In this document: positions 18,254 through 26,995 of the stretch, in pieces
Layout: each line of letters starts with the position of its first letter
Numbering within the stretch: the stretch's first letter is position 1
Source: Cyclobacteriaceae bacterium
GTDB lineage: Bacteria > Bacteroidota > Bacteroidia > Cytophagales > Cyclobacteriaceae
NCBI GenBank assembly: GCA_016786495.1
Contig: JAEUUJ010000077.1
Span: forward strand, 62,001 to 126,000
Reading direction: 5' to 3'
DNA: 64,000 nucleotides
Translations under genes and position numbers: made by a program
Notes under the pieces: generated by a model
The model's database searches: none
Seen by the model: the letters and a program-made list of their open reading frames with translations, nothing else
What the model was told of the DNA's origin: nothing

Positions 18254-19207
18254 TTACTTCGCTCCTTTTAACGCTTCATTCAATTTTGGCAACACGTCAA
18301 ATGCATCGCCCACGATTCCGTAGTCGGCTGCTTTAAAAAACGGTGCATCTGCATCTTTATTGATAACCACGATGCACTTTGACGAGTTTACTCCGGCCAG
18401 GTGCTGAATAGCGCCCGAAATCCCAACGGCTACGTAGAGTTGCGGACTAACTTTCACGCCGGTTTGACCTACGTGTTCATGGTGTGGTCTCCAGCCCATG
18501 TCAGACACCGGTTTACTGCAGCCCGTTGCTGCATGCAGTGTTTTTGCAAGGTCTTCAATCAATCCCCAGTGCTCGGGTCCTTTCATTCCGCGACCACCGG
18601 AAACCACGATGTTTGCTTCCGGTAACAAAATTTCGCCCGTTGCTTTTTCGGTAGACGTAATTTTTGTGACGAAGTCAGCGTCCGACAAGGAAGGGTTGTA
18701 ATCGGTCACGGTTGCCGTGCCCCCCACTTCTTTCAATTCAGCTGCGTTCTTGCGAATCGCGATAACCTTCTTCTGACTTTTCAGTTCGATGTGTGCAAAC
18801 GCTTTTCCGGTGTAGATACTTTTCTTAACCACGAATCCGGAAGCTGTGTTTGGCAGATCAACCACATTCGATGCCAGGGCCGCCCCTGTTTTAGCCGCCA
18901 CGCGTGCAGCTACCGGAGTGCCTAACGAAGAGTTTGCCAGCACGAGAATGTCCGCCTTTTCATCCTCCAGTGCTTTTGAGAGCACGGATGCATAGGCCTG
19001 GATAATTCCCTGATCGAGCTTGGCGTCTTTGGCGTGGAGCACTTTTTCAGCGCCATATTTTCCGAGTGCTTCGAGTTCAGCTTTGTCAACTGCGCCCAGT
19101 GCAATTGCCGTAACGGGGCCGCCCATTGCTTTGGCATACGCCACCGCTTCGAGCGAATTACCTTTTATCTTTCCTTCTGCTGCTTCAACAAATACGAGTA
19201 TTGCCAT
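18254..19207 (-). CDS. etfA: Electron transfer flavoprotein subunit alpha
   Basis: The 317-residue protein has the N-terminal ETF domain (LVFVEAAEGKIKGNSLEAVAY) and a C-terminal FAD-binding domain with VSGGRGMKGPEHWGLIEDLA, VGQTGVKVSPQLYVAVGISG and CIVVINKDADAPFFKAADYG. It carries electrons from acyl-CoA and similar dehydrogenases to the quinone pool through FAD. It follows etfB by 37 bp; that spacer holds an AT-rich sequence that recurs near 61.2 kb. Confidence 0.97.
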   Translation of the reverse strand: MAILVFVEAAEGKIKGNSLEAVAYAKAMGGPVTAIALGAVDKAELEALGKYGAEKVLHAKDAKLDQGIIQAYASVLSKALEDEKADILVLANSSLGTPVAARVAAKTGAALASNVVDLPNTASGFVVKKSIYTGKAFAHIELKSQKKVIAIRKNAAELKEVGGTATVTDYNPSLSDADFVTKITSTEKATGEILLPEANIVVSGGRGMKGPEHWGLIEDLAKTLHAATGCSKPVSDMGWRPHHEHVGQTGVKVSPQLYVAVGISGAIQHLAGVNSSKCIVVINKDADAPFFKAADYGIVGDAFDVLPKLNEALKGAK

Positions 19208-19214
19208 GATTTTA

Positions 19215-19237
19215 ATTTCGAATTTAGAATTACGAAT
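19215..19237. repeat. Short AT-rich dispersed repeat in the etfB-etfA spacer
   Basis: ATTTCGAATTTAGAATTACG plus three bases closely resembles the element at 61221-61274 (AATTTCGAATTACGA and relatives). Such sequences are scattered in Bacteroidota intergenic regions. Function unknown. Confidence 0.45.
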
Positions 19238-19244
19238 AAACGTT

Positions 19245-19982
19245 TTACAGAACTTTCGCCTCGTTCTTCAATAATGTAACAAGCTCACCTACGTTATCGG
19301 CTGAGATCATTTTCACTGCACCCTTCGGTGGCGGAAGCTCGAACTTTTGAAGTTTAATGCCACTGTCAACGGCCTTCGCGTCAACGACTTTGAGGGGCTT
19401 GGTTTTAGCTGACATGATCCCGCGCATGTTTGGAATCTTCCATTCTGCGATCGGTTCCTGGCATCCGGCTACCAGCGGAAGGTTTGCTTCAACGTACTCT
19501 TTTCCACCTTCGATTTCGCGCGCCATTTTCACTTTGGTTCCATCGACTTCGAGTTTCATTACAGGAGATACCGAAGGAATGCCAAGCATCTCGCCTACGA
19601 TACCGTGTACTGCACCGCTGTTATAGTCGATTGATTCGCGACCCATCAAAATCAGGTCATAGCCACCGGCTTTTGCATGTTCTGCAATCTGTGCAGCAAC
19701 AAAAAATGAATCAACCGGATCCGCGTTCACGCGAATCGCATCATCGGCACCGATCGCCAACGCCTTGCGGATGGTGGGTTCGGTTTCGGCTGTTCCTACA
19801 TTGATCACCGTAACGGTTGAACCGGTCGACTCCTTTAATTCGATCGCGCGGGCGAGCGCATAATCATCATACGGGCCGATGATAAACTGCACTCCGCTCG
19901 GGTCGAACTTCGTGTTGTTTTCGGTGAAATTGATTTTGGAAGTGGTATCGGGAACGTGTGATATACAGACTAATATTTTCAT
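19245..19982 (-). CDS. etfB: Electron transfer flavoprotein subunit beta
   Basis: The 245-residue protein begins MKILVCISHVPDTTSKINF and has the ETF-beta core: FIIGPYDDYALARAIELKE, AIGADDAIRV, DLILMGRESIDYNSGAVHG and the signature-like MREIEGGKEYVEANLP with variation. It binds AMP and pairs with EtfA. It is the first gene of the operon; a promoter-like region bracketed by an inverted repeat lies just upstream. Confidence 0.96.
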   Translation of the reverse strand: MKILVCISHVPDTTSKINFTENNTKFDPSGVQFIIGPYDDYALARAIELKESTGSTVTVINVGTAETEPTIRKALAIGADDAIRVNADPVDSFFVAAQIAEHAKAGGYDLILMGRESIDYNSGAVHGIVGEMLGIPSVSPVMKLEVDGTKVKMAREIEGGKEYVEANLPLVAGCQEPIAEWKIPNMRGIMSAKTKPLKVVDAKAVDSGIKLQKFELPPPKGAVKMISADNVGELVTLLKNEAKVL

Positions 19983-20005
19983 TCGGCTAGCAATTCAATT
20001 TACTG

Positions 20006-20049
20006 AAAGTTGGCTGCGAAAATAGTAAAATCCAACTTTTAGCAGCCAA
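20006..20049 (-). promoter_or_regulatory. etfB promoter region enclosed in an inverted repeat
   Basis: TTGGCTGC (20010-20017) and GCAGCCAA (20042-20049) are perfect inverted arms, extended inward by AAAA/TTTT. A second overlapping pair, AAAGTTGG (20006-20013) and CCAACTTT (20032-20039), could form instead. On the minus strand the outer arm supplies TTG, followed after 22 nt by TATTTTCG, a 7/8 match to the Bacteroidota -7 box. The repeat therefore brackets the likely etfB core promoter, as an operator would. Confidence 0.45.
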
Positions 20050-20099
20050 AAAGGGGGCAAAATCTGCTTTTTATTCGCGCGACCTATATTTTCGCGGAT

Positions 20100-20423
20100 A
20101 TGAGCGAACAAAGGCTAAAAACGCTGATCACATTCTACGAAGAAGACCCTCGCGATCCGTTTAATGTTTATGCACTTGCGCTCGAATATCAGAAAACGGA
20201 TCTGGCGAAAAGCGATGCACTGTTTGCCGAGTTGATCAATGGTTTTCCGGACTATGTTCCCTCCTACTATCATGCAGCCCGGGTGAAAGTTGAGCTAAAC
20301 CAACCGGAGGCGGCGTTGGAGATATATCAAAAAGGAATTGAAATCGCGCGGCAGCAGAATGAACGAAAAGCCGAACAGGAATTGCGCTCGGCTTTTGATG
20401 AATTGATGTTTAATCTGGACTAA
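20100..20423 (+). CDS. Small tetratricopeptide-repeat protein
   Basis: The 107-residue soluble protein has no signal peptide and consists of about two to three TPR-like helix pairs: DPFNVYALALEYQKTDLAKS, then FPDYVPSYYHAARVKVELNQ and PEAALEIYQKGIEIARQQ, capped by a charged helix. Such proteins act as adaptors; no partner is visible. It is divergent from etfB and its last 14 bp overlap the tail of the convergent gene at 20410. Confidence 0.8.
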   Translation: MSEQRLKTLITFYEEDPRDPFNVYALALEYQKTDLAKSDALFAELINGFPDYVPSYYHAARVKVELNQPEAALEIYQKGIEIARQQNERKAEQELRSAFDELMFNLD

Positions 20424-20931
20424 TCTCATCCTGTCTTTCTCGGTTGCTTGCTTTAATAAGCATTTTCTTGAGTAAATTTTTGTAGTCATAACAATTGTAC
20501 GTAAACAGCGCAAGGTATGACAAACCCATTCCCAGTATCATTAACAAGCCTACCAACAGCAAAATTGCCGCATGCTGTAAATTATCTGTAGAAAATGCCA
20601 AGACAACCACTGTTAAAGTCGGAAACATAATTAACAGCCCTGCCAGGCTCAATTTATACGGCCATGCCAGCGTATAGGTAACGCTGAGGAAGTAACAATT
20701 GTCTTTCTTCTGAATTACACCTTTCAAAAGGGTTATGTTCGTATCGAACAAAGATCCGTTGAAAATACCTGACCTTGCAAATCGGTAGACCTCAAAGGAA
20801 CTATCGCCTACTTCTCCATCAAACAGGTTGGAGTCAGAACCATCCTGACATGTGTTTTTTCGAATCTCAGCCATCAAACTTTCGGGTTCGCCTCTGAAAT
20901 CGAAAGTTTCCATGCGTGTATACAGCGCCAT
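20410..20931 (-). CDS. Unknown protein with two membrane helices
   Basis: I start at ATG 20931 (173 residues); a TTG at 20937 is also in frame. The N-terminal half is soluble (YTRMETFDFRGEPESLMAEI, FEVYRFARSGIFNG), then a pair of hydrophobic helices (LSLAGLLIMFPTLTVVVLAF and AAILLLVGLLMILGMGL), and a basic C-terminal tail. I do not recognise a family. It overlaps the TPR gene tail-to-tail. Confidence 0.65.
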   Translation of the reverse strand: MALYTRMETFDFRGEPESLMAEIRKNTCQDGSDSNLFDGEVGDSSFEVYRFARSGIFNGSLFDTNITLLKGVIQKKDNCYFLSVTYTLAWPYKLSLAGLLIMFPTLTVVVLAFSTDNLQHAAILLLVGLLMILGMGLSYLALFTYNCYDYKNLLKKMLIKASNRERQDEISPD

Positions 20932-21076
20932 GGTCAATCTGTGGTTATCAGTTTATTTATTGATTTAAAAAAGGCACTTTAACACGAGATTTCAAGCGAT
21001 TTTGAGTCGTTTTTTTGTCTCAAACATTTCTCCTAATTTTTGATCCTGTTTCACCAACCACCTTAAACCCTATTTT

Positions 21077-21529
21077 ATGAATCAACCCATTCAGCATTAC
21101 TACAACATGTTTGAGCAGGTTTTAGTCGAGTACAAAATTGACCCCACAACTGCCCGCGGCCAGGCACCCGGCCAGTGGAACCTGAAACTTGGCTCAGCCA
21201 GTGTGTGGGTTGATATCTTTCAATCAAAAGACGCCAACGGTAATCTTCAGCAATACGGCTACCTTCAGGTGCTTGCACCGGTTTGCGATGTTCCCATCAA
21301 CAACCAGCACCTGTTTACCAAAGAATTGCTGGAGATCAATCATCAATTATACGGTGTAGGCTTTACGATCTTCCGCGACAAAGCGTACATCAAATCCATC
21401 CGTGAACTTCAGGGACTTGATATTTCAGAGATTAAAAGTACCCTCGACCGCGTTGGCATTTATGCTAATGACTGGGACGATAAATTGAAAGCCAAATACG
21501 GAATCTTCCCGGAGGGCGGAAGAGAATAA
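21077..21529 (+). CDS. YbjN/CesT-like domain protein
   Basis: The 150-residue soluble protein has the alpha/beta pattern of YbjN or type III chaperone-like folds: an N-terminal helix (QHYYNMFEQVLVEY), strands with GSASVWVDIF and YGYLQVLAPVCDVP, a helix FTKELLEINHQL, strands with GFTIFRDKAYIKSIREL and a final helix. A role as a small binding or chaperone protein is likely, but no client is known. It stands alone and ends at a strong terminator. Confidence 0.7.
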   Translation: MNQPIQHYYNMFEQVLVEYKIDPTTARGQAPGQWNLKLGSASVWVDIFQSKDANGNLQQYGYLQVLAPVCDVPINNQHLFTKELLEINHQLYGVGFTIFRDKAYIKSIRELQGLDISEIKSTLDRVGIYANDWDDKLKAKYGIFPEGGRE

Positions 21530-21551
21530 TCGCAACTCACTCAACCCAAGG

Positions 21552-21586
21552 ATGCTGACTAAACCAGGTCAGCATTTCTTTTTTTT
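21552..21586 (+). terminator. Rho-independent terminator
   Basis: ATGCTGAC/GTCAGCAT (21552-21559 and 21568-21575) form a perfect 8-bp stem with an 8-nt loop, followed by TTCTTTTTTTT. It ends the YbjN-like gene. Confidence 0.85.
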
Positions 21587-21618
21587 ACATCAACCTGCTC
21601 AACCGCCATCATCCCTAC

Positions 21619-23310
21619 ATGAAAAAATTACTGTTTTTACTGCCCGCATTCGCCTTCGCCTGTACACCGCGTGAGCGCACTGCACCGGATCTTATCCTGG
21701 TCAATGGAAAAGTGTGGACCGGTGTTTCCGATTCATCATTTACGGAGGCGGTTGCTATCAAAGGGAATATGATCGTTGCAGTGGGTCCATCCGACAGTAT
21801 CCGGTCATTAGCCGATACCCAAACCGAAGTTAATGATCTGGCAGGCAAGTTGGTTGCGGCAGGATTCAACGATGCGCACATTCATTTCCTTAGCGGATCG
21901 AAAGGCCTCACCGAGGTCGACCTGAATGGCACGAACAATCCTGAAGAAATTGTTGCCCGCATAAACGACTTTGCCGCTAAAAATCCGGAGCACTCATGGA
22001 TCACCGGCCGGGGCTGGCAATACACTTCGTTTAAAAACGGGTTACCCGACTTCGAAGCCTTGAAAGGAATTACCACCGATAAGCCGGTTTTCATCAAGGC
22101 GTATGACGGCCACAGTGCGTGGGCTAACAGGAAAGCGTTTGAACTGGCCGGAGTCAGTAAGGAAACGGAGTATACAGATTTCGGTGAACTGGTAAGAGAC
22201 AAACAAGGGACGCTAACCGGAGCACTCCGCGAACACGCTATGAGCTTGGTGAGCAGTCATATCCCTCCCCTCACACGGTCTGAAAAACTGGCTGCGCTCC
22301 GGAAAGGTCTGGCGTTAGCGGCATCGCTGGGAATCACAAGTGTGCAGGATGCAGGCGTTGATGCGGATGAATTTTCGCTGTTTACAGAATTACTCCGAAA
22401 CAACGAACTAACCGTGCGTTTTGCAGCTGCGTTTTGGGTTGATGAAACGAACACCACTGCCGATATCGAGACCTTCACGCGATTGAAAGACAGCGTTGGA
22501 ACAGCCAATCATATGCTTCGTGCGGATGCGATTAAATTCATGATTGACGGAGTGATCGAATCGCATACCGGGTATATGCTGGAGCCGTATGCCGACATTC
22601 CCAATACCGACCCGCTCGCCTACGGACAACTGGCCATACCCATCCGGCAGTATGATTCACTGGTATCACTCTTCGACAAGCGCGGCTTCCGGATTTTTAC
22701 ACATGCCATCGGAGATAAAGGCGTCCGTGAATCGCTTAACGCTTACGAACATGCTGCACAGGTGAATGGCAAGCGGGATGCGCGGCATCGCATCGAACAC
22801 ATCGAAACAATCTCCGCGGAGGATGTACCCCGCTTTGCTTCACTTGGCGTGATGGCTTCGATGGAACCGATTCATGCGGATCCGGGAACGATGAACGTCT
22901 GGATTCGTGCGATTGGACCAGAACGCTTGCCTCATTCCTTTGCCTGGGCCGACATGCTGAACCACAACGTTAAGCTCGTTTACAGCAGCGATTGGCCAGC
23001 CTGCATCGACATCAATCCGCTCCGCGGGATTCACGTAGCAGTAAACCGCAGAACACCGGCCGGTTTTCCCGAAAATGCATGGATCCCAGAGCAGAAAATA
23101 TCAATGGCTCAGGCGCTTAACGCTTATACGCGTATGGGAGCATATTCATCGTTCGAAGAGAACATGAAGGGTACGGTACAGCCCGGACAACTTGCTGACC
23201 TTGTGGTGCTTTCGCAGGACCTGTTCACGATTGATCCGATGAAGACCTGTGAAACAAAGGTTGTGACAACGATCTTCAACGGAAAAGTGATTTACACTAC
23301 ATCCCGGTAA
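21619..23310 (+). CDS. Amidohydrolase family lipoprotein (YtcJ-like)
   Basis: The 563-residue protein has a short hydrophobic start with Cys at residue 15 (FAFAC), a possible lipoprotein site. The metal-binding HxH is at H87/H89 (FNDAHIHF). Later motifs include ITGRGWQY, DGHSAWANRKA, FTHAIGDKGV, RHRIEHIE and VYSSDWPACIDINPL, typical of amidohydrolase 3 / YtcJ-type enzymes. They hydrolyse amide bonds of unknown substrates. It stands alone after a terminator and faces the AAA ATPase gene tail-to-tail, 5 bp apart. Confidence 0.88.
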   Translation: MKKLLFLLPAFAFACTPRERTAPDLILVNGKVWTGVSDSSFTEAVAIKGNMIVAVGPSDSIRSLADTQTEVNDLAGKLVAAGFNDAHIHFLSGSKGLTEVDLNGTNNPEEIVARINDFAAKNPEHSWITGRGWQYTSFKNGLPDFEALKGITTDKPVFIKAYDGHSAWANRKAFELAGVSKETEYTDFGELVRDKQGTLTGALREHAMSLVSSHIPPLTRSEKLAALRKGLALAASLGITSVQDAGVDADEFSLFTELLRNNELTVRFAAAFWVDETNTTADIETFTRLKDSVGTANHMLRADAIKFMIDGVIESHTGYMLEPYADIPNTDPLAYGQLAIPIRQYDSLVSLFDKRGFRIFTHAIGDKGVRESLNAYEHAAQVNGKRDARHRIEHIETISAEDVPRFASLGVMASMEPIHADPGTMNVWIRAIGPERLPHSFAWADMLNHNVKLVYSSDWPACIDINPLRGIHVAVNRRTPAGFPENAWIPEQKISMAQALNAYTRMGAYSSFEENMKGTVQPGQLADLVVLSQDLFTIDPMKTCETKVVTTIFNGKVIYTTSR

Positions 23311-23315
23311 CCAAC

Positions 23316-25103
23316 TTACTTTTTCTCACCCGGACGGAAGCCAATGGTCGGCCTGCTCGTGATCGCTGCATCCTTAATTTCAAACTCTTTCACATCGTCT
23401 AAAATAATCGATGCCATCAACTCGGGCGTCCGTTCTTCTTTCTTTAATGATGCCAAACGGAGATGTTGATTCTTAACCGTTTCACCAACAACCTGACGAA
23501 CTGTACGCGCGTTACCGAAATGCTTGTCGCGCTTGCTGTGCAGGAAGGTAAAATATTGCTTTAAATGCGCAGCTGCATCCTCGCCCAGTTTTACATCTTC
23601 TTTTGCAAACAAGGCCTCCGCGATCACAAACATCTCCTCTGCAGAATAATCTTCAAACAGGAAGTACTTATCAAACCGTGAACGCAAGCCGGGGTTCGAC
23701 TGAATAAACTCATTCATGTTGTCGGTATACCCGGCAACGATTACTCCAAATTTTCCGCGCAGATCTTCCATGCGCTTTAGAATTACCTGAATCGATTCTC
23801 CGCCAAAGTCGTGCTGCGCTCCGGCTTCGTTGGCAAGCGAATAGGCTTCATCAATGAAGAGAATTCCACCCATGGCTTCGTTGATTTTTTCTCCGGTTTT
23901 AATGGCCGTCTGACCGACATACCCGGCAACAAGCGCCTGACGATCAACCTCCACGAGGTGCCCTTTCTCAAGAATTCCGAGACCTTTATAAATCTTTGAA
24001 ATGATCCGCGCTACCGTTGTCTTTCCCGTACCCGGATTACCGGTGAACACCGTATGCAACGAGAATTTATTCAATACATCTTTGCCGGATTCCTGATAGA
24101 ATCGAACGAGCTTAACCATTTCGTTCACTTCATTCTTAATTCCTTCCAGACCGGTGAGCGCATTGAGTTCCGCCAAACTTTCAAACAACAAATCATCGAG
24201 GCTTTTGTTGGCCGAAGAGCCACTTTGTCCGCCAGTTGCTGCGATCAGCTGTCCTGCATCCGTACTAAATGCTACCCCGCCTTCTTCAAACGAATCGCCC
24301 ACTTTAAATGAAGTTGTCGCCACGAGGTTATCCAGAAAAACCACTTCCATGGTATAGCTTTCATCTTTCCACGTGCCAGGCGTTTCGCTTCCCCAGGCCG
24401 GATACAATGTGAAGCTTTGGCCGGCCGTGTTTGGCGGAATGTACATGAAACGTGATGTTCGGGCTTTCGGCTGACCGGCATCGTCCGAGAAATTGAAGAA
24501 AACCTCAGCGTAGTAATCGCTGTTTACTTTGTTTTTGAATACAAATTCTCCCCAGAGGTATCGGGTATCCTTTTGACTGAATTTACTCAGATATTTCTTT
24601 TCGGGCAGCGAGGCGGCATTGGCATCTCCTTCAAAGAATTTGATACTTTCCACATCGAAGAAAAGGTTTTCATTCTCTTTCGACTGACCCACATCTTCCA
24701 CATAAAACTTCGCTTCCCCGATTTTTACTTCATCTACGTAGGCTTCCCATACATAATTTCCTTTCAGCCAGTATGCTCCGGGTGTTGCGTTACCCCACGA
24801 GTCGCGCACGTATACAATGTTTTCATCGCGGCTGATTTTGCGTTGCTGAACCAGGTTGCTGAGTTCACGCTGCTGACTTCCATTAACGAAGAAACACTTC
24901 GTGCGGATTGACGCTTCCCAATCATCTTCATCAAAGAGTTTGTTGTAAAAGGAAAGCTCCATGCGCAGGTACGTAGTTTCCCAGCGGTCGAACACGGTGC
25001 GGTACTTTTTGGTACCATCGGCCATCCATTCATCCGATGAATGAAGCTTTAATTCTTTGAACTTGTACTTGAGGGCTTTGGGGTCGTTGTTGTCCTGCGA
25101 CAT
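23316..25103 (-). CDS. CbxX/CfxQ-type AAA ATPase with duplicated N-terminal beta domain
   Basis: The 595-residue protein ends in a CbxX/SpoVK-type AAA module: LTGLEGIKNEV, Walker A GNPGTGKT (355-362), Walker B GILFIDEAYSL (413-423), sensor region VIVAGYTDNMNEF and arginine motif SNPGLRSRFDKYF. The first 275 residues are unlike usual CbxX proteins. Two similar beta-rich segments (about 35-138 and 172-271) share TTYLRMELSFYNK/TRYLWGEFVFKNK and DSWGNATPGAYW/PAWGSETPGTWK. I infer two copies of a binding domain feeding an ATPase remodeller. It has its own likely promoter. Confidence 0.88.
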   Translation of the reverse strand: MSQDNNDPKALKYKFKELKLHSSDEWMADGTKKYRTVFDRWETTYLRMELSFYNKLFDEDDWEASIRTKCFFVNGSQQRELSNLVQQRKISRDENIVYVRDSWGNATPGAYWLKGNYVWEAYVDEVKIGEAKFYVEDVGQSKENENLFFDVESIKFFEGDANAASLPEKKYLSKFSQKDTRYLWGEFVFKNKVNSDYYAEVFFNFSDDAGQPKARTSRFMYIPPNTAGQSFTLYPAWGSETPGTWKDESYTMEVVFLDNLVATTSFKVGDSFEEGGVAFSTDAGQLIAATGGQSGSSANKSLDDLLFESLAELNALTGLEGIKNEVNEMVKLVRFYQESGKDVLNKFSLHTVFTGNPGTGKTTVARIISKIYKGLGILEKGHLVEVDRQALVAGYVGQTAIKTGEKINEAMGGILFIDEAYSLANEAGAQHDFGGESIQVILKRMEDLRGKFGVIVAGYTDNMNEFIQSNPGLRSRFDKYFLFEDYSAEEMFVIAEALFAKEDVKLGEDAAAHLKQYFTFLHSKRDKHFGNARTVRQVVGETVKNQHLRLASLKKEERTPELMASIILDDVKEFEIKDAAITSRPTIGFRPGEKK

Positions 25104-25108
25104 GTGAT

Positions 25109-25137
25109 CAATTTTAGACCGTTCAAGTTAAAAACAA
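25109..25137 (-). promoter_or_regulatory. Probable promoter of the CbxX-type ATPase gene
   Basis: On the minus strand TTG (25137-25135) is followed after 18 nt by TAAAATTG (25116-25109), close to the Bacteroidota consensus TTG-N19-TAnnTTTG. The start codon is 6 bp further, giving a very short leader. Confidence 0.4.
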
Positions 25138-25213
25138 CCCGACATTTTCCAAAAGTGGAAACAGTCCAAATAGTAAGCAGAGCCGGAAAGGAAAAAAGCA
25201 GGAAACTACCGGA

Positions 25214-26728
25214 TTAGAAAGGCGTGTCGTCACCGGATGGCGTTGGCGGCTCATCCAGGTTAGCGGCATTCAACCGGCTTTCACGGGTAATCATTCCGGA
25301 GAACGGATTGTCGGAAACAATTGGTGAATCGAAATCAGCAAACTTGGTGTACTTGCCGATGAATTTAAGTTTTACGGTACCGGTTGAACCGTTCCGGTGC
25401 TTGGCGATAATCACCTCACCCATGCCTTGTGTTGGCAATCCTTCTTCGTCAACGGTAATCTTATAATATTCCGGACGATACAGGAACATTACGATGTCGG
25501 CATCTTGTTCGATGGAACCCGATTCACGCAAGTCGGAAAGTTGCGGACGCTTGTCGCCACCGCGCGTTTCAACACCCCGGCTTAACTGCGACAGTGCCAG
25601 TACAGGAACCGAAAGTTCTTTTGCGATGCCTTTCAGTGCACGCGAGATAGACGCAATCTCCTGTTCGCGGTTACCCGCTGAATCGCCACGCATCAACTGA
25701 AGATAATCGACAATGATTAACTCAATGTTGTGCTCTGATTTTAATCTGCGGCATTTCGCCCGAAGTTCAAGAATGGAAAGTGCCGGTGTATCGTCAATAA
25801 ATATGGGTGCTGCGGAAAGACGATTGGTTTTGTGAACAAGCTGTTGCCATTCGAAATCGGCAAGCTGGCCTTTGCGGATTTTTTCACCTTCCAATTCCGC
25901 TTCCGCGGAAATCATACGATTCACCAACTGAACGGAAGCCATCTCCAATGAGAAGATTGCCACCGGACGTTTAAAGTCGACTGCTGCGTTGCGCATGGCG
26001 GAAACCACGAACGCAGTTTTACCCATACCGGGACGGGCCGCGATAATCACCAGGTCTGAGTTTTGCCAGCCCGACGTCATCCGGTCAAGCGCAGAAAATC
26101 CGGTTGGTACTCCGGTGAGTCCGTCTTTATGTTCTTTTAACTTCTGAAGTTCCTGGATGGCCCGATACATGAGGTTTTTCATGTTATCGTAGTTCTTCCG
26201 CAAGTTCGAATCAGAGATCGCAAAGATCGACTGCTCGGTTTTGTCGAGCAGTTCAAACACATCGGTCGTGTCTTCGTAGGCATCCTGATGAACCTGCGAA
26301 GCGATGTGGATCAAATCGCGCTTAATGGCCATTTCGATGATCACGCGGGCGTGGTACTCGATGTTGGCTGCGGAACTGACTTTCGAGGTTAGTTCTGCGA
26401 TGTAATAAGCGCCACCGATCAGTTCAATCTTGCCGTCTTTGCGCAACTGGTTTACCACGGTACGCATATCCACCGGCTCGGAACTCTTGAACAGCGTAAT
26501 GATTGCGGTGTAGATTTCGCGGTGCGATTCGGAATAAAAATGCTCGGGTTTTAGAAACTCAACAACAGCGTTAAGGGCACTCTTTTCTAACATGAGCGCA
26601 CCTAACACTGCTTCTTCCAGTTCAAGCGCCTGAGGTGGCAACTTGCCGATGCTTTCCGAGATGTCTCTCGGCATAAGCTTGGTCGACTTATTGCTTAACC
26701 TGATGGACGTTGACCGGTTCTGTTCCAT
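25214..26728 (-). CDS. dnaB: Replicative DNA helicase
   Basis: The 504-residue protein has the DnaB N-terminal domain (PPQALELEEAVLGALMLEKS, EHFYSESHREIYTAI) and a RecA-like C-terminal motor with Walker A ARPGMGKT (231-238), IFSLEMASVQLVNRM, IIVDYLQLM and SQLSRGVETR. It unwinds DNA at the replication fork as a hexamer. No intein is visible. The acidic C-terminal tail (DEPPTPSGDDTPF) is normal. It is monocistronic by position. Confidence 0.98.
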   Translation of the reverse strand: MEQNRSTSIRLSNKSTKLMPRDISESIGKLPPQALELEEAVLGALMLEKSALNAVVEFLKPEHFYSESHREIYTAIITLFKSSEPVDMRTVVNQLRKDGKIELIGGAYYIAELTSKVSSAANIEYHARVIIEMAIKRDLIHIASQVHQDAYEDTTDVFELLDKTEQSIFAISDSNLRKNYDNMKNLMYRAIQELQKLKEHKDGLTGVPTGFSALDRMTSGWQNSDLVIIAARPGMGKTAFVVSAMRNAAVDFKRPVAIFSLEMASVQLVNRMISAEAELEGEKIRKGQLADFEWQQLVHKTNRLSAAPIFIDDTPALSILELRAKCRRLKSEHNIELIIVDYLQLMRGDSAGNREQEIASISRALKGIAKELSVPVLALSQLSRGVETRGGDKRPQLSDLRESGSIEQDADIVMFLYRPEYYKITVDEEGLPTQGMGEVIIAKHRNGSTGTVKLKFIGKYTKFADFDSPIVSDNPFSGMITRESRLNAANLDEPPTPSGDDTPF

Positions 26729-26768
26729 TTATAGTGATTGTTGGAATTGTTGCTCTTCAATTGGATGA

Positions 26769-26776
26769 CAAACGTA
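26769..26776 (-). promoter_or_regulatory. Probable -7 box of the dnaB promoter
   Basis: TACGTTTG on the minus strand is a perfect TAnnTTTG match 40 bp upstream of the dnaB ATG. No TTG lies at the usual distance, so only the -7 element is supported. Confidence 0.4.
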
Positions 26777-26947
26777 AAGAAGCGCAACACGTTTTTTTAA
26801 TTTCGGCATAAATAGTTGTTAACAAAGGAATAACAGTATCGTTCTTAAAATTGTGCATAAATTCCGATGAATATTTTTTGAGATGTTGAAAAAAATTTGA
26901 TACATCCTTCACGATCTGAAACTATTCCTGAATAAGTAGGGCGTAAA

Positions 26948-26979
26948 TTGCAGACCACGAACATTTTACTTTATTTTAG
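26948..26979 (+). promoter_or_regulatory. Probable promoter of mpl
   Basis: TTG (26948-26950), a 21-nt spacer and TATTTTAG (26972-26979, 7/8 match to the -7 box) lie 17 bp before the mpl start codon. The rest of the 267-bp dnaB-mpl spacer is AT-rich with no other clear element. Confidence 0.4.
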
Positions 26980-26995
26980 GAACAAATAATACCCA

